Source: Ga0077555 sp964500805 (GTDB lineage: Bacteria; Pseudomonadota; Alphaproteobacteria; Rhizobiales; Hyphomicrobiaceae). From it: a stretch of 64,000 bases of DNA. The stretch is taken from assembly GCA_964500805.1 (NCBI GenBank), contig CAZCQH010000010.1, forward strand, positions 61,048 to 125,047, read 5' to 3'. This document shows, piece by piece, positions 1-9,119 of this stretch; the stretch's first letter is position 1; each line of letters opens with the position of its first letter. Position numbers and translations under genes: made by a program. The notes beneath the pieces are model-generated. The model did not search any database, had not been told where the DNA came from, and saw only the letters and a list, made by a program, of their open reading frames with translations.

Positions 1-1362
1 GAGCGTCTCCATCTCCATGCCTGAGAAGCCGATCGCCGAGTCACCTGAGAGGTGGATGACCGGGCGGTCGGGATGCACGACAGCCGCCGCGATGGCGTTG
101 CCGAGGCCGAGGCCCATGGTGCCGTAGGTGCCGGCGTTGAGGCACGCGCGGGCATCGCTGACGTTGATCTGAGTGAGGCCGATGTCCATCGTGCCCGCAC
201 CCTCAGCCGAGAGGATCGCGTTCTTCGGGAACCAAGCGGCGACGTCCTTCAACGCGCGATAGTAATTCGCGGGACCGGCGTTGTCCTCGAGCTGCGGCTT
301 GATCGTCGCGGCATTGGCGGCGGCCTTCTCAGCCAGCGCCTTACGCCACGGCGTGTCCTTCGGATAGAACCACTGGCGCTTGGCGAGCGCTGCATTCATC
401 TGCGCCATGATCGCTTTGCCGTCGCCGACGAGCGCCACCTCGGTCTGCTTGTTGTGATGGATCTCTTCCGGCGCGATGTCGAGCTGGATGACTTTCATGT
501 CCTTCGAGAAGCGCGGTGCCTGGCCGAAATGGAAGATCCAATTGAAGCGTGCGCCCATCAGGAACACCACGTCGGCCTGCTGCAGCGCCAGCGTGCGGGC
601 GGCGGCAACCGAGAGCGGGTGATCGTCGGGAACCACGCCCTTCCCCTGCGGCGAACGCACGAACGGCAGCTGTGTCTTGTCGATGAACGAGCGCACCTCG
701 TCCTCGGCGCGTGCCCATGCCATGCCCTTGCCGACAAGCACGAGCGGGTTCTTGGCTTTTTGCAGCAGATCCAACGCGGATTCGATGTTCTCCTGCGGTG
801 CAATCATGCGCGGCGGCTCGCCGACCTTTGCCGGCATCTCGACGTCCGCGAGGTCGCACGAGCCCTGGATGATGTCATCGGGCGCGTCGAGGTAGCAGGC
901 GCCGGGGCGGCCGTAGAGGGCGTGCCGGGTCGCCATCTCGACGTAGTATGGAATGCGCTTCACGCTATCGAAGGCGTGGGCGAACTTGCAGAACGGCGAG
1001 GCGATCAGCACCTGGCGCTCTTCCTGGAACGCGCCCATGCCGCCGCGATAGGTTTCCGAGGCACCGCCGATCAGGATCATCGGCCAGCAGTTCTGCTGCG
1101 CATCAGCGAGGCCGGCGAGGCCGTGAACGACACCGGGGCCGGTCACGGTGATGCAGACGCCGGGCCGGCCAGTCAGGTAGCCGTAGGCGCGGGCCGCGTA
1201 GGAGGCCGCCTGCTCATTGCGCATGCCGATGTAGTTGATGCCTTCCTTCTGTGCGGCAGCGGCGATCGGGCCGACGGGGAACCCGACGACTCCGAACATG
1301 TGATCGATGCCTTGCTGCTTGAGGCTGCGCGCGATCAGGGTTGCGCCGTCGACTTTACTCAT
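1..1362 (-). CDS. Thiamine-diphosphate enzyme, 2-hydroxyacyl-CoA lyase / oxalyl-CoA decarboxylase family (3' end outside window)
   Basis: The minus strand reads without a stop from ATG at 1362 to the window edge, giving 454 codons. The start has an AGGAGG ribosome binding site a few bases upstream. The N-terminal PYR domain carries MRNEQAA, whose Glu activates the cofactor, followed by GRPGVC and a TGPG loop. Near the edge, GDSAIGFSG marks the start of the ThDP/Mg-binding motif. The protein reads like human HACL1 and bacterial oxalyl-CoA decarboxylase over its whole visible length, including the GAFQE and GRPGACY segments. The family cleaves or decarboxylates 2-hydroxyacyl-CoA or oxalyl-CoA; acetolactate synthase is less likely. 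Roughly 100 C-terminal residues should lie outside the window. The substrate cannot be decided from sequence. Confidence 0.85.
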   Translation of the reverse strand, partial: MSKVDGATLIARSLKQQGIDHMFGVVGFPVGPIAAAAQKEGINYIGMRNEQAASYAARAYGYLTGRPGVCITVTGPGVVHGLAGLADAQQNCWPMILIGGASETYRGGMGAFQEERQVLIASPFCKFAHAFDSVKRIPYYVEMATRHALYGRPGACYLDAPDDIIQGSCDLADVEMPAKVGEPPRMIAPQENIESALDLLQKAKNPLVLVGKGMAWARAEDEVRSFIDKTQLPFVRSPQGKGVVPDDHPLSVAAARTLALQQADVVFLMGARFNWIFHFGQAPRFSKDMKVIQLDIAPEEIHHNKQTEVALVGDGKAIMAQMNAALAKRQWFYPKDTPWRKALAEKAAANAATIKPQLEDNAGPANYYRALKDVAAWFPKNAILSAEGAGTMDIGLTQINVSDARACLNAGTYGTMGLGLGNAIAAAVVHPDRPVIHLSGDSAIGFSGMEMETL

Positions 1363-1726
1363 GGGTTTCCTCCTCGGGACTGAATTTCTGCGGGGCTCAG
1401 GTTACACACGAAATGGAGCGCGGCGATAGGGTGCAAAAGCAGTCATTGTTGTGTCGCCGGCCTTGCTCGAGAACCACCCGTAGCCCCTAACAGTCCAGAT
1501 TTGTCCAGTTTGCTGGGGTGAATGGACCGTCTCGCGGCTGCATACCGCGGCCTCATAGCAAGCATGCATCGATGAAGCGTCAAGGTGATGCGCTGGTCGA
1601 GGAGAGCCGATCCGGATTGCGCCATCGTGAGCAGCGCCACAAACCACCCCCCTTTCGCGCACCCTGGCATGGGTGCATAAGTGCGCCCAACGATCTCACA
1701 TTCGTAATGCTAGGGGAGCGACTTTC
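1363..1726. other. Divergent intergenic region
   Basis: This 364-base gap separates two divergent genes, so promoters for both must lie here. I see no convincing sigma-70 boxes, RNA gene or operator. Short reading frames in it have no start signals or family resemblance. Confidence 0.5.
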
Positions 1727-2896
1727 ATGCTGCTGGCCGACAACCTGAAACGGCTCGGGACCGAGACCGCCTTCGATATTCTCGCGCGGGCCGCCGAGCT
1801 GCAGCGGCAAGGCAAAGACATCATCTCGCTCGGCATCGGCCAACCCGACTTCAAGACACCGGCCCACATTGTCGAAGCCGCGATCAAGGCGCTGCGTGAC
1901 GGCGAGCACGGCTACACGCCGGCGCAAGGGATCGTGCCGCTCCGCGAGGCCGTCAGCCGCGATCTGAAGCGTCGTCACGGCGTCGAGGTGCATCCCGATC
2001 ATGTGGTCATCATGCCGGGCGGCAAGCCCACCATGTTCTTTGCGATCATGATGTTCGGCCAGCCCGGCGCCGAAATCATGTATCCAGACCCGGGCTTCCC
2101 GATCTATCGCTCCATGATCGAGTACACGGGATCGAAGCCGGTGCCGATCGTTCTGCGCGAGGCGAACGAGTTCGCATTCTCGGCCGACGAGGTGCTGGCG
2201 GGGATCACGTCCAAGACCTCACTGATTATCTTGAACACGCCCGGCAACCCGACCGGCGGCGCCGTGCCCGAGACGGAGATCAGGAAGCTGATCAAGGGCC
2301 TCGAAAAGCATCCGCACGTGGTGGTCATGGCCGACGAGATCTACTCGCAGATGCTCTACGGTGGGCGCGAGCACGTGAGCTTTCTGCGCTTCCCCGAGAT
2401 CCGCGACCGGCTGATCATCCTCGACGGCTGGTCGAAGACCTATGCCATGACCGGCTGGCGGCTCGGATTCTCGGTCTGGCCGAAACCGCTGGTGGAGAAA
2501 GTGGTTCGCCTCGCCGTCAACTGCCACTCCTGCGTCAACGCGCCGACGCAATTCGCCGGCATTGCCGCGCTCGATGGCCCGCAGGACGCGGTCGTGACGA
2601 TGGTCAAAGCCTTCGATGAGCGCCGGAAGGTCATCGTGCCGCTGCTGAATCAGCTGCCAGGCTTCACGTGCGTCGACCCCGGCGGTGCTTTCTACGCCTT
2701 CCCAAATATCACGGGGACGGGCATGTCGGCCCGCGAGCTGCAGAACAAGATGCTCGAGAAGGCCGGTGTCGCGACCGTTGCCGGCACAAGCTTCGGCATT
2801 CACGGCGAGGGCTACATTCGATTCTCCTATGCAAACTCAACCGAGAATATCAGGAAGGCCATCGAGCGCATCGGCACCTTGCTCGTCGAAGGGTGA
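1727..2896 (+). CDS. Pyridoxal-phosphate aminotransferase, class I/II
   Basis: This 389-residue protein is a fold-type I aminotransferase. It shows the substrate-side GIGQPDF segment, NTPGNPTGG around residue 170, the DEIY aspartate/tyrosine pair, and the PLP-binding lysine K237 in SKTYAMTGWRLG. The length suits the AspC/AlaT group. The start at 1727 is chosen because GGGGAG lies about ten bases upstream; an earlier in-frame ATG at 1673 would add 18 residues with no family resemblance. It is divergent from the ThDP enzyme, so the two may share regulation, but that is inference. The amino donor and acceptor are not determined. Confidence 0.88.
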   Translation: MLLADNLKRLGTETAFDILARAAELQRQGKDIISLGIGQPDFKTPAHIVEAAIKALRDGEHGYTPAQGIVPLREAVSRDLKRRHGVEVHPDHVVIMPGGKPTMFFAIMMFGQPGAEIMYPDPGFPIYRSMIEYTGSKPVPIVLREANEFAFSADEVLAGITSKTSLIILNTPGNPTGGAVPETEIRKLIKGLEKHPHVVVMADEIYSQMLYGGREHVSFLRFPEIRDRLIILDGWSKTYAMTGWRLGFSVWPKPLVEKVVRLAVNCHSCVNAPTQFAGIAALDGPQDAVVTMVKAFDERRKVIVPLLNQLPGFTCVDPGGAFYAFPNITGTGMSARELQNKMLEKAGVATVAGTSFGIHGEGYIRFSYANSTENIRKAIERIGTLLVEG

Positions 2897-3102
2897 GCGC
2901 CGAGGTCATCGCTCAAGGACGGCTCGGAGCCGCTCGCGCTATCGGCCCCCTTGGGGTCTTCGCGTCCCAGGGACGAAAGTCCAGACCAACCGCATAGTGG
3001 TGTAATACAACACCGCTTTAATTTTCTGTTCACCATACTGCCCCACAATCGAAACCGCGGCGCTCCGCAATCCCGGGGCATCGGACGTGCCGGAGTTCGG
3101 CC

Positions 3103-3468
3103 ATGCGGGCGTTGGTTTTCTTTCTGGTGCTGCTGGCGGCGGCCAAGATCAGCTACCAGGAGTACATGTACCGCTCCTCAACGAGCGAAGTGATCGTGGC
3201 CGCCTACCGCGAGCGCGCGATCTCCGCATGCCAGCGCGACGCTCAAGGCCAAAGCACAGCTGGTCCGGTCGTCTGGTCGAAGCCGGAAAGCGTCAGGCTG
3301 GTTATCGGCAAGAGCACGCTCGACGTCTATCCATGGCAGGTCGATCACGCGCTCTGGAACGCGCGCTATCGCAATCCATACCTATTTCTCAGCGGCCGGG
3401 ACAAAGGCAGCCGGGTTTACTGCGAGTTCGACATCGTCCACGGCGCCGCCGCCATTTTCCGCATGTAG
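3103..3468 (+). CDS. Small hypothetical protein with N-terminal membrane anchor or signal
   Basis: The 121-residue product begins with a short hydrophobic stretch (RALVFFLVLLAAAK) that could be a signal peptide or an uncleaved anchor. The rest is soluble, with two cysteines (near residues 44 and 107) that could form a disulfide in the periplasm. GGAG lies about eight bases before the ATG. I do not recognise a family. It lies on the same strand as the glycosyltransferase downstream, with 144 bases between them. Confidence 0.6.
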   Translation: MRALVFFLVLLAAAKISYQEYMYRSSTSEVIVAAYRERAISACQRDAQGQSTAGPVVWSKPESVRLVIGKSTLDVYPWQVDHALWNARYRNPYLFLSGRDKGSRVYCEFDIVHGAAAIFRM

Positions 3469-3612
3469 CATTGCCGTCCGGTGACCCGTTTCGGCACACC
3501 TGCAAACCAGCGGGCCACGATAGCTTCAGCGTATTTTCACCCGATTGACCTCCAATGGCAGGGTCACATGTACGCCGTCCCACGCCGGGCCGGCGCGTAA
3601 GGGCTCTCTTGC

Positions 3613-5079
3613 ATGTCTGTCGCGATCCTTGACGCCTCCACGCCGCCTGCCGCCAACCGTTCCGTGAACCTGCCGCGCCGCTGGTCGCGTCGCATCGCGG
3701 CCGATCTCATCGGCTTCGTCGACATGATCGCCGTCGTGGCAGGCGGCATGGTCCCCGCCTTGATCTACGCCTGGGGCGGAGATTTGGTGGTCAACTGGGC
3801 GAAGCAATTGCAGATGTGCCTTTTCTCGGCGGTCATCGTCTATGGGGCGCTGCGCAATTTCGGCATGTACGACACCAATCGCATGCACGACTTCCCTGTT
3901 GATCCGTTGCGGCTTATCGCGTCGCTCGGAATCGCATTCGTCTGCATTCTCGGCATTGGTCTGCCCTTCGCCCCGCGCGAGGTGCACATGTGGATCTGGT
4001 ACGGCTGCTGGATGGCGATGAGCTTCATGCTGCTCGCCAACGGTCGCAATGCAGCACGCGAGATCCTCGCCTACTACACCCGTGCCGGCCTCTTCGATGA
4101 TCGCGTCGCGGTTTACGGGAGCGGTCAGATCGCTCGGCGCGTCGAGGACAGCCTCAGGAACCCAAAGCTCGGAATTCAGTTCGCCGGTCTTTACGATGAC
4201 CGAGCCGATGCCAAACGCGCGGACGATACGGCGCCGCAAATCGCCGGCCGCCTCGACGACTTGATCGCACGCGCACGCAGCGGCACCATCGACCGCATTG
4301 TCATCGCCTTGCCGCAGTCCGCCGACCAGCGCACGCAGCAGATCGCCCGCCGCCTGGAGCAGTTGCCGGTCAGCCTCCATGTCGTGACGCACATCGCATC
4401 AGACCTCGTTGACGAAGGCCCGGCGCACAAGGTCTCGAACATTGGCAGCGTCGGCCTTCTTGATGTGAAGCCAAAACCGCTCGCCGACTGGAACCAGGTT
4501 GTGAAGGCGGCAGAGGACGCCATTTTGGCGCCGCTCCTGACGCTGCTGGCGCTTCCGCTCATCGGGTTGATTGCCTTGGCCGTGAAGCTCGACAGCCGTG
4601 GACCAGTGTTCTTCCGCCAGCGCCGCATTGGCCAGAACCAGACCGTGTTCGAGGTGATCAAGTTTCGTACGATGCATGTCATGGAGGACGGCACGGACGT
4701 GCCGCAAGCGACGAAGAACGACCCGCGTGTCACCCGCGTCGGCCGCATACTGCGCCGCTTGAGCCTCGACGAGCTGCCACAGCTGTTCAATGTGCTCGGT
4801 GGTCATATGAGCCTCATCGGACCGCGTCCTCACGCTCTCGCTCATGATGAGCGGTTCGCCGAGATTGTCGCCCGCTATCCGAACCGTCATCAGGTGAAGC
4901 CCGGCATGACCGGCCTCGCCCAAGTTTACGGCCTTCGCGGCGAGGTCGAGACACCTGAAGTTCTCGAGAAGCGTCTCGAAAAGGACCTCGAGTACGTGAA
5001 TAATTGGACGCTGTGGCTCGATCTCAAGATTCTGCTGCTGACACCCTTCGGTTGCTGGTCGGCAAAGACTGCCTATTAG
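3613..5079 (+). CDS. Undecaprenyl-phosphate sugar phosphotransferase (WcaJ/ExoY family)
   Basis: This 488-residue membrane protein should transfer a sugar-1-phosphate from a nucleotide sugar to undecaprenyl phosphate, the first committed step of exopolysaccharide assembly. The N-terminal half has four or five hydrophobic segments and a Rossmann-like domain with VYGSGQIARRVE. The C-terminal catalytic domain has the re-entrant hydrophobic helix (near residues 300-320), GPVFFRQRRIG, KFRTM, the DELPQLFNV acidic motif and SLIGPRP. The length is typical for full-size WcaJ proteins. No other polysaccharide genes lie nearby, so it is either an isolated initiating enzyme or it serves a distant cluster. 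Confidence 0.9.
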   Translation: MSVAILDASTPPAANRSVNLPRRWSRRIAADLIGFVDMIAVVAGGMVPALIYAWGGDLVVNWAKQLQMCLFSAVIVYGALRNFGMYDTNRMHDFPVDPLRLIASLGIAFVCILGIGLPFAPREVHMWIWYGCWMAMSFMLLANGRNAAREILAYYTRAGLFDDRVAVYGSGQIARRVEDSLRNPKLGIQFAGLYDDRADAKRADDTAPQIAGRLDDLIARARSGTIDRIVIALPQSADQRTQQIARRLEQLPVSLHVVTHIASDLVDEGPAHKVSNIGSVGLLDVKPKPLADWNQVVKAAEDAILAPLLTLLALPLIGLIALAVKLDSRGPVFFRQRRIGQNQTVFEVIKFRTMHVMEDGTDVPQATKNDPRVTRVGRILRRLSLDELPQLFNVLGGHMSLIGPRPHALAHDERFAEIVARYPNRHQVKPGMTGLAQVYGLRGEVETPEVLEKRLEKDLEYVNNWTLWLDLKILLLTPFGCWSAKTAY

Positions 5080-5313
5080 CCGAGCAGCAAGCAGCATAAG
5101 ACCGGGACTGAACGCGCCCATCATTCGACTTCACCAAGCCTCCGCTTGCCTCGAATGTCGCAGCGCGAATGCAACGCCCGTTCGCGATCACGGGCTCTGA
5201 GCACGTGCGTATGCGTCCCCAGTGTGATTAGCACTGTGATGACACTCCACTTGCTGCGGGCGGCCCACGAAGTAGTTCGGCGTGATCTTCGCGTCGTGAT
5301 CCACCGCCCAATG

Positions 5314-5652
5314 TCAGAGGTTTGATCCGAGCTGATCTATGAATGCACGCAAGCCACGGCGGTTGCGTCGAACGATGAATGGGCCGGCAAAAAGCACGAG
5401 CAGAGGCAGAGCTATAAGAAATTTTTTCACGGCGGCAGCGACTCGATCAAGCGCTGTCGGTTCCTTGAGACCATATCGAGTGAAGTAAGTGACTACGGCC
5501 ACCGCAGCCACTAGACCGCAGATCTCAATCAAGTCGAAATTTTCATCCCGAGCGCGCTGCATCGCTCGTCCGCGGTGATGAGGGGCGACAAGCGTCAGCT
5601 CTGGATAAAGCATCCGATCAAGCGAGTGTTTCATGGCCCGCAGGTGCGGCAT
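5314..5652 (-). CDS. Small membrane protein, last gene of the Mrp-like operon
   Basis: The 112-residue product has two hydrophobic helices (around residues 44-60 and 78-94) and a basic C-terminus. Its ATG lies 10 bases beyond the stop of the preceding antiporter subunit, with GGAGG five bases before it, so it is very probably translated as part of that operon. I do not recognise a family. Position and size suggest an accessory subunit or assembly factor of the antiporter; this is inference only. Confidence 0.6.
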   Translation of the reverse strand: MPHLRAMKHSLDRMLYPELTLVAPHHRGRAMQRARDENFDLIEICGLVAAVAVVTYFTRYGLKEPTALDRVAAAVKKFLIALPLLVLFAGPFIVRRNRRGLRAFIDQLGSNL

Positions 5653-5662
5653 GAGTGCCTCC

Positions 5663-7357
5663 TTACGAGTAAGCGACCACCAGGTAAGCGCCGAGCATCA
5701 ACATGGTCCAAAGAGCCATGCGGCCAGTCGGCCAAGGCTTGCCGAGCACGCCGTTCGGACCGTGCACGCGATATGCAAAGGCAGCCGAGCCGCGCGCGCA
5801 TGTGACAGCCGCGTTGCAGCCGGCCTGACCTACGGCGCCAGCGAGGCGCACGAAGCTGCGCACGAGGGCCATAGCGGGTTTCCGAAACACCCAGTCTGTA
5901 TTCAGATTGGTTGACGGCAACTCCTGCGGATAAAGTCCAAACCGGATCAACACGGCGAAGGCCAGCACCGAGAAGGTGAGCAGCTGCGTCTTGGTAACGA
6001 CACTTGCTAGCGTGTACGGAGTCATCTCGACGGGGAACGGCAAGATTGCGTAGAGCGCCTGCGGGTAGATCCCGATCAGGATGCAGGCTGCCGCGCAAAG
6101 CCCCATGGCGAGCAGCATGTTGGTTGGGGCCTCCTGCACCCGATGGCCGCTGTCGTGGCTGAAAAAAGCAAAGAACGGGATCTTGATGCCGGAATGCTCC
6201 ATCACGCCTGCGGACGCAAAAATCAGCAGCAGCCAAATCCAGAAATAGCCAAGCAATTCGGCAGCGCCGAGTGTCAGACTTTTGGTGACGAAGCCCGAGG
6301 TGAGCGGAAATCCGGCAATTGAAACGGCGCCGACGACGCAGAAAACGCAAGTCCACGGCATCGACCGGTAGAGCCCGCCAAGCTCCGAAGCCTTTACCGT
6401 GCCGGTGCGATAGAGGACGGCTCCCATGCTCATGAAGAGCAGCGCTTTGTAGATAATGTGCGCGAAGGCGTGGCTGACGGCGCCGTTGATGGCCAGCTCG
6501 GTGCCAATGCCGATTCCGACCAGCATGAAGCCCAACTGATTGTTGAGCGAGAACGACAGGACGCGCCGGAGGTCGTTCTCGATGACGGCGAAGAACACCG
6601 GAAAGCAGGTCATCGCCGCGCCGATCGGGACCAGCAGGCTCTCGCCGGCAAATGACCGCGCGAACGCGTAGACAGCAAGCTTCGTCGTGAAAGCCGACAG
6701 AACGACAGTGCCGCAAACGGTCGCCTCGGGATAGGCGTCCTGCAGCCAATTGTGCAGGAACGGGAATGCACATTTAATGCCGAATGCAATGAAGATCAGC
6801 CAAGCAGAGAGGTCGGTCAGCTTGATCGTCGCGAACGCCAGTGAGCCGGACGCGCGCCAATGGATCAGAATGCCGGCAAGCAGGAGCACGCCCGAGCCGA
6901 TCTGCCAGACAAGGTAGCGCATCGATGCGCGATAGGCGCGCTCCGTTCCGGCCCCGAGGATCAGCAGAACGGACGAGAGCGCAGTGATCTCCCAGTAGAT
7001 GAACAGCATTGCGAGGTCACCGGCGAGCACGGCACCGAGTGCCGCGCCGCCATAGACGAGCGAAGCCGCATCGTGCAGCCGGTCGTCCTGGTGCAGAGCG
7101 TAGATGGCGTTGAGCAGTGTCGCGATCAAGAAAATCAAGGCAAACGGGAACGCGAGCTTGTCCAGCCGAAGGATCGTCAACTGGAGGCCGGCGAGCTGGG
7201 CGATGCTTTCTGCCCCAATCGGCGTCGAGAGCAAGATCGCGATACCGGCTGCGGGTGCTGCAAGTGTCAACGCCTGGCGGGTCGCATGCGGCAGCACGGC
7301 CGCCAGCAGGCCGGCGAGAATCATCAGAAAAGCGGGATTGAGCTCAGTCGCGCTCAT
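5663..7357 (-). CDS. Proton-conducting antiporter subunit (NuoN/MrpD-like), distal copy
   Basis: This 564-residue polytopic protein belongs to the proton_antipo_M family shared by complex I subunits NuoL/M/N and MrpA/MrpD. The central part has conserved features such as YWEITALSSVLLILGA (transmembrane Glu), FGIKCAFPFLHNWLQDAYPEA and FSLNNQLGFM. It is the third such subunit in this operon and the most divergent, with an extended C-terminus. The start overlaps the preceding 88-residue gene by 14 bases. It probably forms one of the ion channels of the complex; which ion it carries is unknown. Confidence 0.85.
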   Translation of the reverse strand: MSATELNPAFLMILAGLLAAVLPHATRQALTLAAPAAGIAILLSTPIGAESIAQLAGLQLTILRLDKLAFPFALIFLIATLLNAIYALHQDDRLHDAASLVYGGAALGAVLAGDLAMLFIYWEITALSSVLLILGAGTERAYRASMRYLVWQIGSGVLLLAGILIHWRASGSLAFATIKLTDLSAWLIFIAFGIKCAFPFLHNWLQDAYPEATVCGTVVLSAFTTKLAVYAFARSFAGESLLVPIGAAMTCFPVFFAVIENDLRRVLSFSLNNQLGFMLVGIGIGTELAINGAVSHAFAHIIYKALLFMSMGAVLYRTGTVKASELGGLYRSMPWTCVFCVVGAVSIAGFPLTSGFVTKSLTLGAAELLGYFWIWLLLIFASAGVMEHSGIKIPFFAFFSHDSGHRVQEAPTNMLLAMGLCAAACILIGIYPQALYAILPFPVEMTPYTLASVVTKTQLLTFSVLAFAVLIRFGLYPQELPSTNLNTDWVFRKPAMALVRSFVRLAGAVGQAGCNAAVTCARGSAAFAYRVHGPNGVLGKPWPTGRMALWTMLMLGAYLVVAYS

Positions 7358-7610
7358 AGTAGTCCTCGTCCCGCATGATCACGGCACGCAGTGCACGCCC
7401 GGCGAATACGATGAAGACGAACGCCAGAAACCCGAAGATCTCGAAGAATTCCGGGATCTGTTCGATGTCGAAGTGCGGATGATGCTCGTAGAGGAACTCG
7501 GAAATCGTCAGAGCCCCGCATACGGCGAGCAGGCCGTACCAGAGCTTGGTTATATTCTCCGGCTTATCGAACCAGCCCGGCGCTTCGCGATCTTGATTGT
7601 CGGTGCTCAC
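7344..7610 (-). CDS. Small membrane protein of the Mrp-like operon
   Basis: The 88-residue protein has two hydrophobic segments (around residues 24-40 and 57-75), with an acidic and histidine-containing loop between them (EHHPHFDIEQ). It uses GTG at 7610 with AGGAG nine bases upstream. It starts nine bases after the stop of one NuoM/N-like gene and overlaps the next by 14 bases. Classical Mrp systems (subunits A-G) have no counterpart that I recognise. Its place between two channel subunits suggests a structural subunit. Confidence 0.65.
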   Translation of the reverse strand: MSTDNQDREAPGWFDKPENITKLWYGLLAVCGALTISEFLYEHHPHFDIEQIPEFFEIFGFLAFVFIVFAGRALRAVIMRDEDYYERD

Positions 7611-7619
7611 GGGGGCTCC

Positions 7620-9119
7620 TCAGCGCGTAACGATCGGCTGGACGAGGCTGACGATGCGGTCGGCATAAAAGAACAGCACAACGCACATCAGCGCAGTAAC
7701 GCAGCATGGCAGGACGACCAGCCAATGCCGGCGCTCGAGATCGTTCGGAAGCTCAATGGCGGCTGAGCCGACACTCGCCGCTCGTGGGGTGACTTCGAAC
7801 AGGCCCTTGAGCGCGATTGGCAGCAGATAGAGGACATTGAGCAACGACGAGAGGATAAGAACGAGAACGATCGCCTTCTGCCCCGCATCGAGAGCACCCA
7901 GCATCAACCACCACTTCGACCAGGAGCCTCCGAGCGGCGGCAGGCCGATGATCGACAGCGCACCGACGAGGAACGCCGCGAAGGTCCACGGCATCTTGCG
8001 GCCAAGCCCCTGCATATCGCTGATTTCAGTCTTGTGGGTTGCCACATAGATCGCGCCAGCGCAGAAAAAGAGCGTGATCTTGCCGACTGCGTGCATGGCG
8101 ATCTGCACGGCGGCACCAATGATGCCGGCAGAGACAGCGAGGCTGGCGCCGAGCACCACGTAGGCGAGCTGCGATACTGTCGAGTAGGCAAGGCGGGCTT
8201 TGAGGTTGTCCTTGGTCAGTGCGATGGCGGAAGCCGTAAGCAGAGTGAATGCGGCGGCCCAGACGAGCCAATTGGCGCCGCCAGTTTTTGCAAGCGTGTC
8301 GATCCCGAACACGTAGACGATCACTTTGAGCACGGTGAACACGCCAGCCTTGACCACGGCCACGGCATGAAGAAGCGCCGATACGGGAGTCGGCGCCACC
8401 ATGGCGGCCGGCAGCCAGAAGTGGAATGGCATCAGCGCCGCTTTGCCGATGCCGAACACATAGAGCGCAAGCAGCGTCGCGACAGCTCCGGCGCTGAGCC
8501 CGATCGGCAGGATACCGCCCGCCTTGAAGTCCATGGTCCCCGCAAGGAGACCCGTCGCGACAATCGCTGGGAGCAGCAGCACCATCGATGTGCCGATCAG
8601 GAGCATCAGGTAGATGCGCCCGCCGCGAACTGCTTCGTCATTAGCCTTGTGCGTGACAAGCGGGTAGGTCGAGAGCGTGAGCAGCTCGTAAAATAGGAAT
8701 AGCGTGAACAGGTTCTTCGCGAACGCCAGGCCGATCGTGGAGCCGATGGCGACTGCGAAGCACACGTAGAACGTGGTCTGTCGAGGCTCCTTGTTCGCTC
8801 GCATGTAGCCAATCGAGTAGATCGCATTGATAATCCAGAGCGACGACGCCACCAGCGCGAAAAGCATGCCCAGCGGCTCGATCTTAAACGCGATCGTGAG
8901 ACCGGGCAGGACATCGAAAAGCGTGCGATCTGGTTGCACACCGGCGAGAATGTGCGGAAGCAATGACCACACGACAACGGCGAGCCCCGATGCCGTCGAC
9001 AATGTCATAGCCTCCCGCAAGTCAGGATGACGATGAAGCGCAGGGATCAGGAGCGCACCGGCGAACGGGATGATCAGCGCGAGCGCCAGCAGCGTTTCGG
9101 GCGCGAGCGGGAGCCTCAC
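7620..9119 (-). CDS. Proton-conducting antiporter subunit (MrpD/NuoM-like), second copy
   Basis: This is a 499-residue polytopic protein of the NuoL/M/N-MrpA/D family. It shows LFYELLTLSTYPLV with the conserved membrane glutamate, then KAALMPFHFWLPAAMVAPTPVSALLHAVAVVKAG, the discontinuous-helix region containing the proton-path lysine and histidine. The GTG start at 9119 overlaps the upstream stop as GTGA, indicating translational coupling. It probably provides one of the three ion-translocating channels. Confidence 0.9.
   Translation of the reverse strand: MRLPLAPETLLALALIIPFAGALLIPALHRHPDLREAMTLSTASGLAVVVWSLLPHILAGVQPDRTLFDVLPGLTIAFKIEPLGMLFALVASSLWIINAIYSIGYMRANKEPRQTTFYVCFAVAIGSTIGLAFAKNLFTLFLFYELLTLSTYPLVTHKANDEAVRGGRIYLMLLIGTSMVLLLPAIVATGLLAGTMDFKAGGILPIGLSAGAVATLLALYVFGIGKAALMPFHFWLPAAMVAPTPVSALLHAVAVVKAGVFTVLKVIVYVFGIDTLAKTGGANWLVWAAAFTLLTASAIALTKDNLKARLAYSTVSQLAYVVLGASLAVSAGIIGAAVQIAMHAVGKITLFFCAGAIYVATHKTEISDMQGLGRKMPWTFAAFLVGALSIIGLPPLGGSWSKWWLMLGALDAGQKAIVLVLILSSLLNVLYLLPIALKGLFEVTPRAASVGSAAIELPNDLERRHWLVVLPCCVTALMCVVLFFYADRIVSLVQPIVTR

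Noticed and set aside
52..1383. Long plus-strand reading frame of 443 codons
   Set aside because: It is antisense to the thiamine-diphosphate enzyme, whose minus-strand frame shows clear family motifs. The plus frame has no resemblance and exists because of high GC.
5631..6773. Alternative 380-codon minus-strand frame inside the distal antiporter subunit
   Set aside because: The 564-residue frame in another phase has the antiporter helices and motifs; this one is a high-GC shadow.
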